Notes under the pieces: model-generated
Told to the model about the DNA's origin: nothing
What the model saw: only the letters and a program-made list of their open reading frames with translations
The model's database searches: none
In this document: piece by piece, positions 32,006 through 41,198 of the stretch
Position numbering within the stretch: position 1 is the stretch's first letter
How the letters are laid out: each line of letters starts with the position of its first letter
DNA from: an uncultured Bacteroidales bacterium
GTDB taxonomy: Bacteria > Bacteroidota > Bacteroidia > Bacteroidales > Bacteroidaceae
Direction of reading: 5' to 3'
DNA: 64,000 bases
NCBI GenBank assembly: GCA_902775975.1
Contig: CACYOC010000017.1
Span: forward strand, 1 to 64,000
Made by a program: the position numbers and the translations under genes

Positions 32006-32668
32006 TCAATTGTCAATTCCCAAAAACTTGCGCAGTCCCTTAACGCCCAAAACGGGACTGGAAAGAACGGGCTTGCCCGTCAGTTCAGAGAGGCGCTGTT
32101 CCATACGAGCCATGGAGCCCTGAGCCAGCACAAACATATCCACCTGATCAGCAATACGCTTTGCTGCTTCAGCAATCAGCCGGTCGTGCGTCTCGCCATC
32201 GCCACTTTGTCCGGCAGCAAAAGCACCGTCGGCCAATCCTTCCACCAGCGTCACGTTGCGTCCTACTTTTTTCGCCTCGTTCTGCAACAGACGGCAAGTG
32301 GGGTCAAGTGTTGTCGGAAGCGTTGAGATAACACCGATGCGGTCATAGTTCTGCACAGCCTGGGCAGCCATCGGCTGGTCGATGCGGAACACCGGAATGC
32401 GAGCATACTGATCACCATAGTCGGCGACGTCGCCCACCGACGAACAGGTATTGAACACCACGTCAGCACCAGCATCGGCAGCCGCATTATAGTAAGACAA
32501 CAGTCGGCGGCGCACGGCAGGCGTCACCTCGTTGTTAGCGATCACCTCCTTGATGAGCGACGAGTCGGCAATGTGATTGACATTCACTTCAGGCAGCAGT
32601 TCCTGAAAAATCTTGGTCAACGGCTCTACGAGAGCCATGGCCGTGTGTACACAAATAACGTTGATCAT
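32006..32668 (-). CDS. Asp/Glu racemase superfamily enzyme lacking the second catalytic Cys
   Basis: This 220-residue cytoplasmic protein starts at MINVICVHTAMAL; the upstream in-frame Met at 32737 gives a non-homologous leader. It has the Asp/Glu/hydantoin racemase fold, with the first catalytic Cys in FNTCSSVGDV. The second canonical Cys position reads VLAQGSMARM, with no Cys. Loss of one of the two bases is expected to abolish symmetric racemisation, so a decarboxylase- or isomerase-like reaction is possible (inference). It precedes the MFS gene by 7 bp, which suggests a shared small-acid substrate. The C-terminal IDN and stop come from an AATTGACAATTG-type repeat. Confidence 0.75.
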   Translation of the reverse strand: MINVICVHTAMALVEPLTKIFQELLPEVNVNHIADSSLIKEVIANNEVTPAVRRRLLSYYNAAADAGADVVFNTCSSVGDVADYGDQYARIPVFRIDQPMAAQAVQNYDRIGVISTLPTTLDPTCRLLQNEAKKVGRNVTLVEGLADGAFAAGQSGDGETHDRLIAEAAKRIADQVDMFVLAQGSMARMEQRLSELTGKPVLSSPVLGVKGLRKFLGIDN

Positions 32669-32788
32669 TGTTTTAGTTTTAATTATACATTTATTATTTA
32701 AACGAACGAGCCTCTTCCCTGCCCCCACCCCAACCAATAGTTTTTATTTTTTTAAGGCTTCAAAGGCAGAAAGATTTCCGCCTTTTTC
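32669..32788. other. Intergenic stretch with an orphan terminator
   Basis: No gene is seen. A plus-strand hairpin at 32762-32785 (AAAGGCAGAAA with TTTCCGCCTTT, one mismatch) followed by a T run looks like a terminator. No plus-strand gene ends before it. Confidence 0.5.
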
Positions 32789-32819
32789 TTTGTCGTTTCG
32801 GAAATAATGCTTAACTTTG
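32789..32819 (+). promoter_or_regulatory. Promoter of the candidate structured RNA
   Basis: TTTG at 32789-32792, a 19-bp spacer and TAACTTTG at 32812-32819. Confidence 0.7.
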
Positions 32820-32825
32820 CAGCGT

Positions 32826-33140
32826 CCATAACATGGAAGGACTGCTCTTGTTATGTAGTGAACATGTTTGCAATGGACGCATATTTATTGGGAAAGCGTT
32901 TATCTGACGCTTTGTCTTTGGCTGTTCTGAATCTCGCAAATTCAATTCAATGTCAAAGAACAAAGCAACGATGGATGCTCATTGGGGTGTATATATTCTG
33001 CCCACGTCCGACCTTAACGGGGCTATTGGGGTATTATATAGCATCGGCGTGGGCTTCTGCGTTGCTCGTTCAACATTGAATGGCAATGCGAGAGCCAAGA
33101 ACAGCGGGACGAGTAACAGGTACAGTTGCCCCGCTTTTTC
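32826..33140 (+). ncRNA. Candidate structured RNA or long attenuated leader
   Basis: About 315 nt between a good promoter and a terminator-like hairpin lack a convincing gene but hold strong secondary structure. GCCCACG (33000-33006) pairs with CGTGGGC (33048-33054). GCGTTGC (33059-33065) pairs with GCAATGC (33083-33089, one G-U), with an inner TTCAA/TTGAA helix. AGCGGG (33103-33108) pairs with CCCGCT (33130-33135), followed by TTTTT. The end lies 83 bp before the LamG lipoprotein start, so it could be a free RNA or an attenuating leader. Two overlapping open frames cross it, but neither has a plausible start context or a recognisable protein. Confidence 0.5.
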
Positions 33141-33222
33141 ATATCTATGTGCATTACATCAACGATATCTAAAAACAAGAATCTCAGTTCGGGCTGCTGC
33201 GAGATATTGAAAACAAAGAAAT

Positions 33223-34551
33223 ATGAAAAAGCTTTTTTATTTTTCAATGGTATTTTGCCTTATGGCATTAATTAGTTGTGGAGATGACAAAGATGACAAA
33301 AAAGGCAACCAACCGACAGTGACAACAGGTAATATTCACGGTCTTGTAACAGACTACGCTAATGCTAATACTCCTATTGCCGGGGCAACTGTTACGTTGA
33401 ATTTGAAAGGTTTATCTAAAACGACAGGAAGCGATGGCCGCTTTGAATTCACAAATATTGAGCCTGGAACTTATACGATTCAGGTTATGGCTTATAATTA
33501 TCAGACGACAACAAAACAAGTGACTGTGTATGCCAACCAATATGCCAACTGCGACTTTCAACTGAGTGAGAGTGCTGTCAGCATTAATCCTATGACCCTT
33601 TCTTTCGGTAAAGAGGTTAGCACCATGTCGTTTACCATCAAGAACAACACTACCAATCAGCAGAGTTACAAAATCACAAACATTCCTTCTTATCTCACAC
33701 TATCTCCAAAAGAAGGATATATTGCCGCAAAAGGCAATGAGCTTATTGTTGTTAATGTTAACAACCGACCAACTAAAAACCAGAACACTCAGATAAAGGT
33801 AACAGTAGGTAACGAATCAGTTCCTATCAATGTGTTTGTCCAAGGTACTGATGATACTAATAACAATGGTTCTGGCGGTGGTTCAAATGAAGGTTCTGGT
33901 AGTGCATCAACGGGTGATGTTACCAGAGGACTATTGGGCTATTTCACCTTTGATGACGGAACTGCAAAGAACACAAAAGATCCATCGAATAACGGAACCC
34001 TTTATGGCTCTAAATCATCCTATATCACCGATACGCCCAATGGAAAAGGCAAGGCCCTTTCTTTGGCCAACAAGGAATATGTAAACATTCCCAGTAATGC
34101 GGTAGAAGGTAATACAGCTTTTTCTATTAGTATGTGGGTAAAAGATTTCGGTATTGGCGCGCTGTTTGTCTCAACTTTCCTCGATGACACCTTTAATGGA
34201 TCGCCCCGTCTTTTCATTGACAGCAACAACTATTTCTGTGCAGACGGAACCGAGGAAATATACGATACGCACATGAGATTTGGCTTAGCAGCCAATGCCT
34301 ATCAGTCTGGCAGATGGCACATGGTTACAACTACTTTTGCCAACAAAACTATTTGTCTATACGTTGACGGATCATTGGTAGGTAAGGCCACACACGATTC
34401 CAGGACCAAAGGTCACGGCAATAAGACGTGCATCGGCGGCATGGCAAATGGAATTATGAATAATCCTATGAAAGTGGACAATGTACGCATTTATGGCGTT
34501 GCCCTTACTGATGCAGAGGTACAGAGCCTCTATAATTACGAATTACAATAA
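33223..34551 (+). CDS. LamG-domain lipoprotein with carboxypeptidase-regulatory-like domain
   Basis: This 442-residue lipoprotein has the lipobox LISCGDDKDD near residue 19. Residues about 32-105 form a carboxypeptidase-regulatory-like beta sandwich (IHGLVTDYANANTPIAGATVTL, TTGSDGRFEFTNIEPGTYTI). Residues about 110-205 resemble a BACON-type domain. A Gly/Ser linker follows, and about 235-440 is a concanavalin-like LamG domain (FTFDDGTAKN, FSISMWVKD, GRWHMVTTTF, DNVRIYGVALTDAEVQSLY). It is likely surface exposed and carbohydrate- or matrix-binding. It follows the structured RNA and ends at a perfect palindromic terminator. Confidence 0.82.
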   Translation: MKKLFYFSMVFCLMALISCGDDKDDKKGNQPTVTTGNIHGLVTDYANANTPIAGATVTLNLKGLSKTTGSDGRFEFTNIEPGTYTIQVMAYNYQTTTKQVTVYANQYANCDFQLSESAVSINPMTLSFGKEVSTMSFTIKNNTTNQQSYKITNIPSYLTLSPKEGYIAAKGNELIVVNVNNRPTKNQNTQIKVTVGNESVPINVFVQGTDDTNNNGSGGGSNEGSGSASTGDVTRGLLGYFTFDDGTAKNTKDPSNNGTLYGSKSSYITDTPNGKGKALSLANKEYVNIPSNAVEGNTAFSISMWVKDFGIGALFVSTFLDDTFNGSPRLFIDSNNYFCADGTEEIYDTHMRFGLAANAYQSGRWHMVTTTFANKTICLYVDGSLVGKATHDSRTKGHGNKTCIGGMANGIMNNPMKVDNVRIYGVALTDAEVQSLYNYELQ

Positions 34552-34563
34552 ATTCTTTTTATT

Positions 34564-34600
34564 ATTCCTGTTTGCATCCGCGGATGCAAACAGGAATATT
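34564..34600 (+). terminator. Perfect palindromic terminator
   Basis: Two 17-bp arms (34564-34580 and 34581-34597, starting ATTCCTGTTTGCATCCG) meet without spacer and are followed by ATTTAT. It closes the LamG gene. Confidence 0.75.
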
Positions 34601-34623
34601 TATAGCTTAAAAATAGATTGAAA

Positions 34624-35868
34624 ATGAAAAAGATTATCTTATCATTTGCTCTATCATTAGCTACCATAACGACGAGCGCACAATCTGGTCAAATTACGAA
34701 TATTAGGATTTTGGGAATTGATAAATATCCAACAGAATCATTTCTCAATTTGTCCGTTACAGTCAAATATGCTCGTATAAAGGACGAGGGAGGCATCATA
34801 GTATATATGGACGACGATCCTCAGAGCAAGCCTGCGTCAGCAGGACAAGCATGGAGCATGCTTCCGAAAAGGAATCACGCCGGAACCATTCTGCCTGCAA
34901 CTACTGCCGAAAAAACAAGTACTTTTACCTTTAAGATGATATTGCATCCAGAACGTCTTAAAGATAATGTTGCCAAATATTATCTTCGCGGTTTTGTAAC
35001 TGAAAAGAATTTCAGTGAAAGAACTGACAATTTACTTTCAGTGACAGAACCTATTGCTTTTAATCTCAATACCGTGAAGGTCACAACTCACAAGCAGGAT
35101 CAAGAGACAAAACAGCCAACAGCAGAAGAACGAAAACGACAAGAACAAATTGTACAACAATCCAATCAAGAAGTGACAAATGTTCTTGGAGGTCTCTTAG
35201 GTGGTATGATAAGTGTTGCTTCCAATGATAAGTGCATGTACTGCGGCGGTGAGGGATGTGCCAGCTGTAACTACTCTGGCTACTCAAACGTAGGTGAGAA
35301 AGCCTTTGCAGAAGGAATAAAAATGGTTAGTGGGAAAAATAATTCTTCTACAAGTCCTAGTTCTAAAGTATTGAATGGCTATCATGTTAAAGAATATAGC
35401 GATGGTACATACAAAGGCAATTTCAAAAACGGAAAAATGCATGGACAAGGTACTCTACTATTTAAGAATGGAAATAAATATGTTGGAAACTTCGTAAATG
35501 GTCACATGAATGGAAAAGGAACACTGACATTTGCAAATGGCGAAAAGTATATTGGAGATTTTAAAGATGACCTGATGCATGGTAAGGGAAAATTTCTCAT
35601 GCCTGATGGTGGCAGAGACTTTCAGTATAATAATGCAGAAGGAATCGGAACCTATTTTTTACCGAATGAAGGCCTAAAATACGTTGGAGAAGTTAAAAAT
35701 AATGCAATGGATGGCAAAGGAACCCTATATTTCATTCAGGAAAAACAATATATAAAAGGTGTTTTCAAAAATGGAGAGTTAGTTGAGACTATAAATCAAG
35801 GAACATATACAGAACCCAAGAAGGTTTCAAATGCACGTAAGCCAGTACGGCAAAAATCCCGCAAATGA
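34624..35868 (+). CDS. Exported MORN-repeat protein with CxxC zinc-ribbon-like motif
   Basis: The protein is 414 residues from the ATG at 34624; a TTG two codons upstream is less likely. It has a signal peptide (KKIILSFALSLATITTSAQ). Residues about 20-140 form an unassigned beta domain. A Gln/Glu-rich stretch leads to CMYCGGEGCASC near 205, a DnaJ-like zinc-ribbon half. About five MORN repeats follow (YKGNFKNGKMHGQGTL, YVGNFVNGHMNGKGTL, YIGDFKDDLMHGKGKF, YVGEVKNNAMDGKGTL), with a basic C-terminus. MORN repeats often mediate membrane or protein contacts. The exact role is unknown. Confidence 0.8.
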   Translation: MKKIILSFALSLATITTSAQSGQITNIRILGIDKYPTESFLNLSVTVKYARIKDEGGIIVYMDDDPQSKPASAGQAWSMLPKRNHAGTILPATTAEKTSTFTFKMILHPERLKDNVAKYYLRGFVTEKNFSERTDNLLSVTEPIAFNLNTVKVTTHKQDQETKQPTAEERKRQEQIVQQSNQEVTNVLGGLLGGMISVASNDKCMYCGGEGCASCNYSGYSNVGEKAFAEGIKMVSGKNNSSTSPSSKVLNGYHVKEYSDGTYKGNFKNGKMHGQGTLLFKNGNKYVGNFVNGHMNGKGTLTFANGEKYIGDFKDDLMHGKGKFLMPDGGRDFQYNNAEGIGTYFLPNEGLKYVGEVKNNAMDGKGTLYFIQEKQYIKGVFKNGELVETINQGTYTEPKKVSNARKPVRQKSRK

Positions 35869-35893
35869 GTTACAAATATAAAGATGTTAGACT

Positions 35894-38800
35894 ATGAAAA
35901 AATTATTATTACTAACGGCCGTTTTATTATTTTGTATAAACGGTGCAACAGCGGCTAATTTAACCTACATTTTTCCTGACGGATGGAAGCACTCAAATGT
36001 TTGGTTAAACGAAAGTCAGGTTGATGTCGGTGTAAACGAGGAAACCGTTTACATTACACCATATTATTATGCTGCTACTCAAGGTAGCAGTTCCTATGGT
36101 TGCTCTGTTGTTACCACTATTAAGGGATACTATGATCCTAATAGTGGTTGGATGGTCAAGGCGCCAAAGGATAATAATGAAAACACAAATAAGAAAAGAG
36201 TTGCTCCTAGTCACCCTGCTTATGATTGGAACGCGACAAGTCCTGGTGCTTTCAAGAACTGTACTAATATGAAAAAATTGGTATTACCTCCTACCATTCA
36301 ATCCATAGGACAATTTGCTTTTGCTGGTTGTGCAATAGATGAATTAGTATGCATGGCGATTATCCCTCCAAAACTTGTTCGTGGAGGCAGCGTAGTAGGA
36401 AGTGGCGATTCTTTTCAGGATGCTACAATCAAAAAAATCATTGTTCCTACAGGAACTCTCAATTCCTATAAGTCAACTGATCAGTGGAAAGATTACCCTA
36501 TTGAAGAAGGAGCAGAAGGCTATAGTGACCACCAAATGGTGGAACACAATGGAGCATGGTATGAGGTGATTAACGGCGAGGCATCGCTCGTAAACTGCGA
36601 CAATATGACTGAAGACATGAAGATACCAGAGAATGTGAGTAGCCTCATCAATGGCCAATGGAAAACTATTCCCGTCAAGCAAATACTTCCATGGTCAATT
36701 GGAAAAGATGTTATAGTAGGTTCAAACATTCCAGAGATTCCTGATAACTGGTATGATGGTGGCTCGCTTACTTTCACCAATGATCATCCCCAATATCGAA
36801 GTCTGGCACCAAATGTCGTAACAAACAAAAATGGTAGTATTGCCTACTTTATCTTTAAAAACGCTGTTGTCCCACATGGAGTAAAGTCTTTAGCAAATAA
36901 TGCGTTGAACTATTGCTCAACTGCCTACCTGCCAACAACGCTGAATTTCATCGGTATGCAGTCAACTAAAGCCACCCTGTATTTTACATCTGAACAACCT
37001 CCTTCAACGAGCATGACAACATATAGCGGAAGTATATATGTCCCTGAGGCGTATAAGTCAAATTATTCAACTGGTTCATTCTTTACACGTAATACTTGGG
37101 ACATTCCTGCTGGTTATGAGTACTTCTTAGATAATAACATGAAAACATATTGGAATCCAAATACTAAATGTGCTATACTAAAAGGTTATACTATCAATGC
37201 TGAAGATTTAGGCTCAGACGGATATGTAACACTTCCATCATCATTCAACTATAACGATTCTGAAATATGTCACATCGAAGAATGTGATGTTACATTAAAT
37301 AAGAACACCTATACTGAGGATGATATCAAACTGCGTATTCCGGAAGGTATAAAGACTTTAAAAAATGTATATATATCTAACTTTAATAACATCAATCTTA
37401 AAGCACTATTATTACCCTCCACTCTTGAGAAGTGTTGTCCATTATCCTCATGGGGGCTGACTTCAATTATAATTGCAGAAGGCAATCCAAAATATGATAG
37501 TCGTAATAATTGTAATGCCGTAATAGAAACAGCGACAAACACAATATTAACAGCATGTAGTACCTCTACAATTCCAAACACTGTTGAACACATAGGACAG
37601 AGAGCGTTTGAAAGGCTCCAATATACAGGGAACACTATTTCAATACCCGCAAGCGTAAAATCCATAAGCAAACATGCTTTTGAACAAATCTCAAAAACGG
37701 GATGGTCTACGTTGCAAATAGAATTCGATCCTTCAGCTTCATTAACGTGTATTGAAGATAGTGCATTTTATAATGCAAATATAGCTAAACTCAGTTTGCC
37801 TAATAGCCTTGAACGTATTGGAACGTGGGCATTTGCATCTTGTGAAAGCCTTAAAGAAGTTACTTTTGGCAGTTCTCTGAAAGAAATTGGAGATTACGCA
37901 TTTAGAAGTTGTGCATTAAAATCTTTGGTTTTGCCTGACGTGATAGAGAAGATAGGAGAATCAGCCTTTTATGGCATTCCCACACTTGAATTCATTCAAT
38001 TTGGAAGCTCGCTAAAAGAAATAGGTAAAAGTGTGTTTAGCTCTTGCAATATATCTTCATTGATTTTACCTGATGCCTTAGAAAAAATAGGAGAATCAGC
38101 CTTTTATGGCATTTCTACACTTGAATCCGTTCAGTTTGGAAACTCGCTGAGAGAAATTGGTCCACAGGCATTTAGCCGTTGTGGGATAACGAAATTAATC
38201 TTCCCCAATACATTAGAGAAGATTGGTTCTTGTGCTTTCTCGAGTTGCACAGGATTAACTTCGGTGTCTTTTGGAAATATGCTGAAACGCATTGACTATA
38301 GTGCATTCGAGGGTTGTGAGTCTATACAAAAGGTTATTGTATCAGATATTGCTACGTGGTTTAATGTTTCATATGAAAACGAAACAGCAAACCCTCTGTA
38401 TTATGCCAAGCATCTATACAGCGATGAGAATACTGAAATCACAGAATTGGAAATTCCTAATAGTATAACGAGTGTCAGCAGTGATGCTTTTAGGTATTGC
38501 AGCGGTTTAACTTCTATTACTATTCCTTCAAGTGTGACGAGTATCACAAGTGATGCCTTCCGAAACTGCACAAACCTGTCTACTGTTACTATCAATTCAA
38601 ATGAAATTTTATCAAAAACCTCAGACAATCATAATATGGCTGATATTTTTGGCACTAAAGTAAAAAAGTATATTATTGGAAACGAGGTTACTAGTATCGG
38701 TAATGAAGCATTTTATGGTTGTTCCGATCTAACTTCTGTTGATATTGCAAATAGTGTAACGAATATCGGTTATCTCGCTTTTTGTTATTGCAGCAAACTT

Positions 38801-40204
38801 ACTTCTGTTGAATTACCAAATAGCTTAACGAATATTGATTACAACACTTTCTATAAGTGTACAGGTCTCACATCAATTAATATTCCAGGTAGCATAAAAA
38901 GTATTGGTAATGGTGCATTCTATGGTTGTTCGGGTCTTTCTTCTGTTAGTTTTAGCAATAGCACTTCGGCTAGTAATAAGGCACTTAAAATTAATGGTGG
39001 TATGAATACTACAGATATCACACAAAAACTATTTATTGGAGATCAAGCATTCTCTAAATGTACCAGCCTAAATTCTATTGATCTTCCTGATTATGTGACG
39101 AGTATCGGTGAGAAAACTTTCGAAGATTGTACTGAGCTTAAATCTGTCACTATTGGCAATGGCTTGTCGAGTATCGGTAAATATGCCTTCAGAGGATGTA
39201 ATAGTCTAGAATCGATTGTCATTGACAATGCCAATACTATTTATGATTCACGTAACAACTGCAATGCAATCATAAAAACTGCAGATTATCAATTGATTTT
39301 TGGATGCAAAAATACGGTCATTCCTAATAGTGTTACATCTATTGGTAACTCTGCGTTCTATGGTTGTACTGACCTGACTTCTATATCTATCCCCAATAGT
39401 ATATGGTCTATCGGCAGTTCCGCGTTCTCTGGCTGTACCGGTCTAACTTCTATCAACATCCCCAATAGTGTGACAAGTATTGGAGAAGATGCGTTCTTTA
39501 ACTGTAGCAGTTTGACAGCAATAATAATTCCAGATAAAATCCCTTATATTAGTAATGGTATGTTTTATGGTTGTACAGCTCTGACTTCTATTAACATCCC
39601 CAATTCCATAAGTAGTATTGGATATGATGCGTTCCGTGAATGCCATAACTTGACTTCTATTACCATCCCAAATAGTGTGACAAGCATAGGACGTTATGCT
39701 TTCTATGAATGCAGTAACCTTTCTTCAGTAACTTTACCTAACAAACTAAAAAGGGTTAACGATAGAACTTTTGGAATGTGTAAAAGTCTTAAAAAAGTAA
39801 TCATTCCTTCAAGTGTAGAAAATATAGGACAAGGAGGTTTTGCGTATTGTTACGATTTATCCGATGTTTATTGTTTTGCAAAAAACATCCCATCCTTAGA
39901 TAATTATTCTTTTTACGAAGTAAATTTGAATAATGTTACATTACACGTTTTGGCAAATTCTATTTCCACCTATCAAGAAACTGATCCGTGGAGCCAGTTT
40001 GGTAAGATAGTTCCAATATCAGAGACGGAATTAACAGAAATGGCAGAATTGACAGGAATTGAAGATATTAATATGCATGAATTATCTGACAATTTAAAGG
40101 GTAATATATATGATATTAATGGACAACGTATAGGGCAATTAAAGCGTGGTCTGAACATTGTCCGCATAAGTGACGGCACTACGAAGAAGATTGTGGTGAA
40201 GTAA
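35894..40204 (+). CDS. BspA-like leucine-rich repeat surface protein
   Basis: This 1436-residue protein has a signal peptide (LLLLTAVLLFCINGATAA) and a very long array of LRR_5/TpLRR-type repeats of about 23 residues. The pattern is LTSINIPNSVTSIG..AFYGC, densest from about 600 to 1370. Proteins of this family (BspA of Tannerella, Treponema LRR proteins) sit on the cell surface and bind host or bacterial partners. The end carries the sorting-type tail YDINGQRIGQLKRGL...KKIVVK seen on four other proteins here. It follows the MORN gene by 25 bp and ends at a terminator. The repeats are AT-richer than neighbouring genes. Confidence 0.88.
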   Translation: MKKLLLLTAVLLFCINGATAANLTYIFPDGWKHSNVWLNESQVDVGVNEETVYITPYYYAATQGSSSYGCSVVTTIKGYYDPNSGWMVKAPKDNNENTNKKRVAPSHPAYDWNATSPGAFKNCTNMKKLVLPPTIQSIGQFAFAGCAIDELVCMAIIPPKLVRGGSVVGSGDSFQDATIKKIIVPTGTLNSYKSTDQWKDYPIEEGAEGYSDHQMVEHNGAWYEVINGEASLVNCDNMTEDMKIPENVSSLINGQWKTIPVKQILPWSIGKDVIVGSNIPEIPDNWYDGGSLTFTNDHPQYRSLAPNVVTNKNGSIAYFIFKNAVVPHGVKSLANNALNYCSTAYLPTTLNFIGMQSTKATLYFTSEQPPSTSMTTYSGSIYVPEAYKSNYSTGSFFTRNTWDIPAGYEYFLDNNMKTYWNPNTKCAILKGYTINAEDLGSDGYVTLPSSFNYNDSEICHIEECDVTLNKNTYTEDDIKLRIPEGIKTLKNVYISNFNNINLKALLLPSTLEKCCPLSSWGLTSIIIAEGNPKYDSRNNCNAVIETATNTILTACSTSTIPNTVEHIGQRAFERLQYTGNTISIPASVKSISKHAFEQISKTGWSTLQIEFDPSASLTCIEDSAFYNANIAKLSLPNSLERIGTWAFASCESLKEVTFGSSLKEIGDYAFRSCALKSLVLPDVIEKIGESAFYGIPTLEFIQFGSSLKEIGKSVFSSCNISSLILPDALEKIGESAFYGISTLESVQFGNSLREIGPQAFSRCGITKLIFPNTLEKIGSCAFSSCTGLTSVSFGNMLKRIDYSAFEGCESIQKVIVSDIATWFNVSYENETANPLYYAKHLYSDENTEITELEIPNSITSVSSDAFRYCSGLTSITIPSSVTSITSDAFRNCTNLSTVTINSNEILSKTSDNHNMADIFGTKVKKYIIGNEVTSIGNEAFYGCSDLTSVDIANSVTNIGYLAFCYCSKLTSVELPNSLTNIDYNTFYKCTGLTSINIPGSIKSIGNGAFYGCSGLSSVSFSNSTSASNKALKINGGMNTTDITQKLFIGDQAFSKCTSLNSIDLPDYVTSIGEKTFEDCTELKSVTIGNGLSSIGKYAFRGCNSLESIVIDNANTIYDSRNNCNAIIKTADYQLIFGCKNTVIPNSVTSIGNSAFYGCTDLTSISIPNSIWSIGSSAFSGCTGLTSINIPNSVTSIGEDAFFNCSSLTAIIIPDKIPYISNGMFYGCTALTSINIPNSISSIGYDAFRECHNLTSITIPNSVTSIGRYAFYECSNLSSVTLPNKLKRVNDRTFGMCKSLKKVIIPSSVENIGQGGFAYCYDLSDVYCFAKNIPSLDNYSFYEVNLNNVTLHVLANSISTYQETDPWSQFGKIVPISETELTEMAELTGIEDINMHELSDNLKGNIYDINGQRIGQLKRGLNIVRISDGTTKKIVVK

Positions 40205-40227
40205 CACGGCCTATAATTAAACAAATT

Positions 40228-40270
40228 AACACCTCGGAGAATCATGATGGTTCTGCCGAGGTGTTTTTGT
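40228..40270 (+). terminator. Terminator of the BspA-like gene
   Basis: CACCTCGG (40230-40237) pairs with CCGAGGTG (40256-40263), extended inside by AGAA/TTCT, and is followed by TTTTTGTTTTC. Confidence 0.88.
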
Positions 40271-40314
40271 TTTCTTTTGGCACAATAATTATAAACAATA
40301 GAGTTTTTGCCTAT

Positions 40315-40603
40315 CCCCCTCATTTTGGGGATAAAAATCTTCTGGAAGACCGATAGACAAAGGGATTGAAGGCATGAGGGGGATGCTTCTAAGCCCCCTC
40401 ATGTGTGTCACATTACCCCATCATTTTTAGTAAGCGTTTTTATGCACACTATCCTCATTGACTTTTCATTTGGATGTTGGGGAGCGGTTGATTTTATGAG
40501 GGGGTCATGAGGGGGATATGTGACGGATAAAGCCTGACCCCCTCATCGCTGAAACGCCCTGTACATCGGCATTGTAGGCGATTTGCGTCGAAAAATGAGG
40601 GGG
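40315..40603. repeat. Short-word inverted-repeat element with conserved 22-bp core (locus 2)
   Basis: The word ATGAGGGGG or its complement occurs seven times exactly. Minus copies are at 40315-40323, 40394-40402 and 40538-40546. Plus copies are at 40374-40382, 40496-40504, 40507-40515 and 40595-40603. The inverted pair 40538-40546/40595-40603 surrounds the core at 40552-40573, which is identical to 245-266. The layout matches locus 1, but the word differs. No gene is visible. Confidence 0.8.
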
Positions 40604-40705
40604 TTGCGATGAAAATTGAAGGCGGCGATTAAGCGAGAGCAATGGTGCTTGCACCGATTGCCGAGCATGAGCAGGCTCGATGTGAAAGTGAAGGCGGCGA
40701 TTGAG

Positions 40706-40855
40706 CGAGAATAGCTCTCGCATCGAACGAGCCGTACTCTCGCAAGCGACGAGCCGTACTCTCGTCGACTACGAAACGGCACTTTGCAGGCTACGAAACG
40801 GCACTTTGCCGGTGACGAAACGGTACTTTTACAACGAACGAAACGAACTTTCGTA
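40706..40855. repeat. Degenerate 22-bp-period tandem array
   Basis: Units begin at 40706, 40728, 40750, 40772, 40794 and 40816, with a more divergent continuation to about 40855. They drift from CGAGAATAGCTCTCG through CGAGCCGTACTCTCG to CGAAACGGCACTTTGC. The array lies between the locus 2 word element and the toxin gene. It is too short and too drifting for a CRISPR. Confidence 0.75.
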
Positions 40856-40898
40856 TGATGGCGAATATTTTCTGTGAGGGACAAATCATATCTGGGAG

Positions 40899-41198
40899 CT
40901 ACCGCTTCTTGCCTTTGCCGAAAATATCGGCGTGGGTGCCCGTGCGGTAGAGCGAGATGATACGTATCTCGGTGTCTTTCTCGTAGAGCAGCAGCCAATC
41001 GGGATTGATGTGGCATTCCCAATAGCCCTTGTAGTCGCCACTAAGCATGTGGTTGTGAAGGTTGGCGGGTAGAGGCTCGTTTTTGTGGAGCATATCAACT
41101 ACTGTCAGCAGTTTCTCGATGTCGAGACCGCGTCGCACGGCCAGTTTCACATCTCGATCGTACTGCTTGTAAGTTTTAATCTCATAGAACTGCTTCAT
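40899..41198 (-). CDS. RelE/YafQ-type mRNA interferase toxin
   Basis: This 99-residue basic protein has the YafQ-type signature: HMLSGDYKGYWECHINPDWLLLYEKD, then SLYRTGTHADIF at the end, with His residues placed as in ribosome-dependent mRNA interferases. Its start overlaps the stop of the antitoxin as ATGA (41195-41198), the normal type II order antitoxin-then-toxin. It would cleave mRNA in the ribosomal A site when freed. Length is normal and no inactivating change is seen. Confidence 0.88.
   Translation of the reverse strand: MKQFYEIKTYKQYDRDVKLAVRRGLDIEKLLTVVDMLHKNEPLPANLHNHMLSGDYKGYWECHINPDWLLLYEKDTEIRIISLYRTGTHADIFGKGKKR

Noticed and set aside
32669-32737. 23-residue N-terminal extension of the racemase-like protein
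   Set aside because: The extension is not family-like, and MINVICVHTAM at 32668 is the standard beginning.
32807-33210. Two overlapping 86-90-codon frames in the candidate RNA region
   Set aside because: One begins inside the promoter box, neither has a recognisable domain, and stable hairpins with a terminator explain the region better. The 32950-33210 frame is not fully excluded.
40706-40855. CRISPR array
   Set aside because: Units are contiguous 22-mers without spacers, drift in sequence, and no cas genes are present. The same applies to 62432-62607 and to the 7-8-bp arrays.
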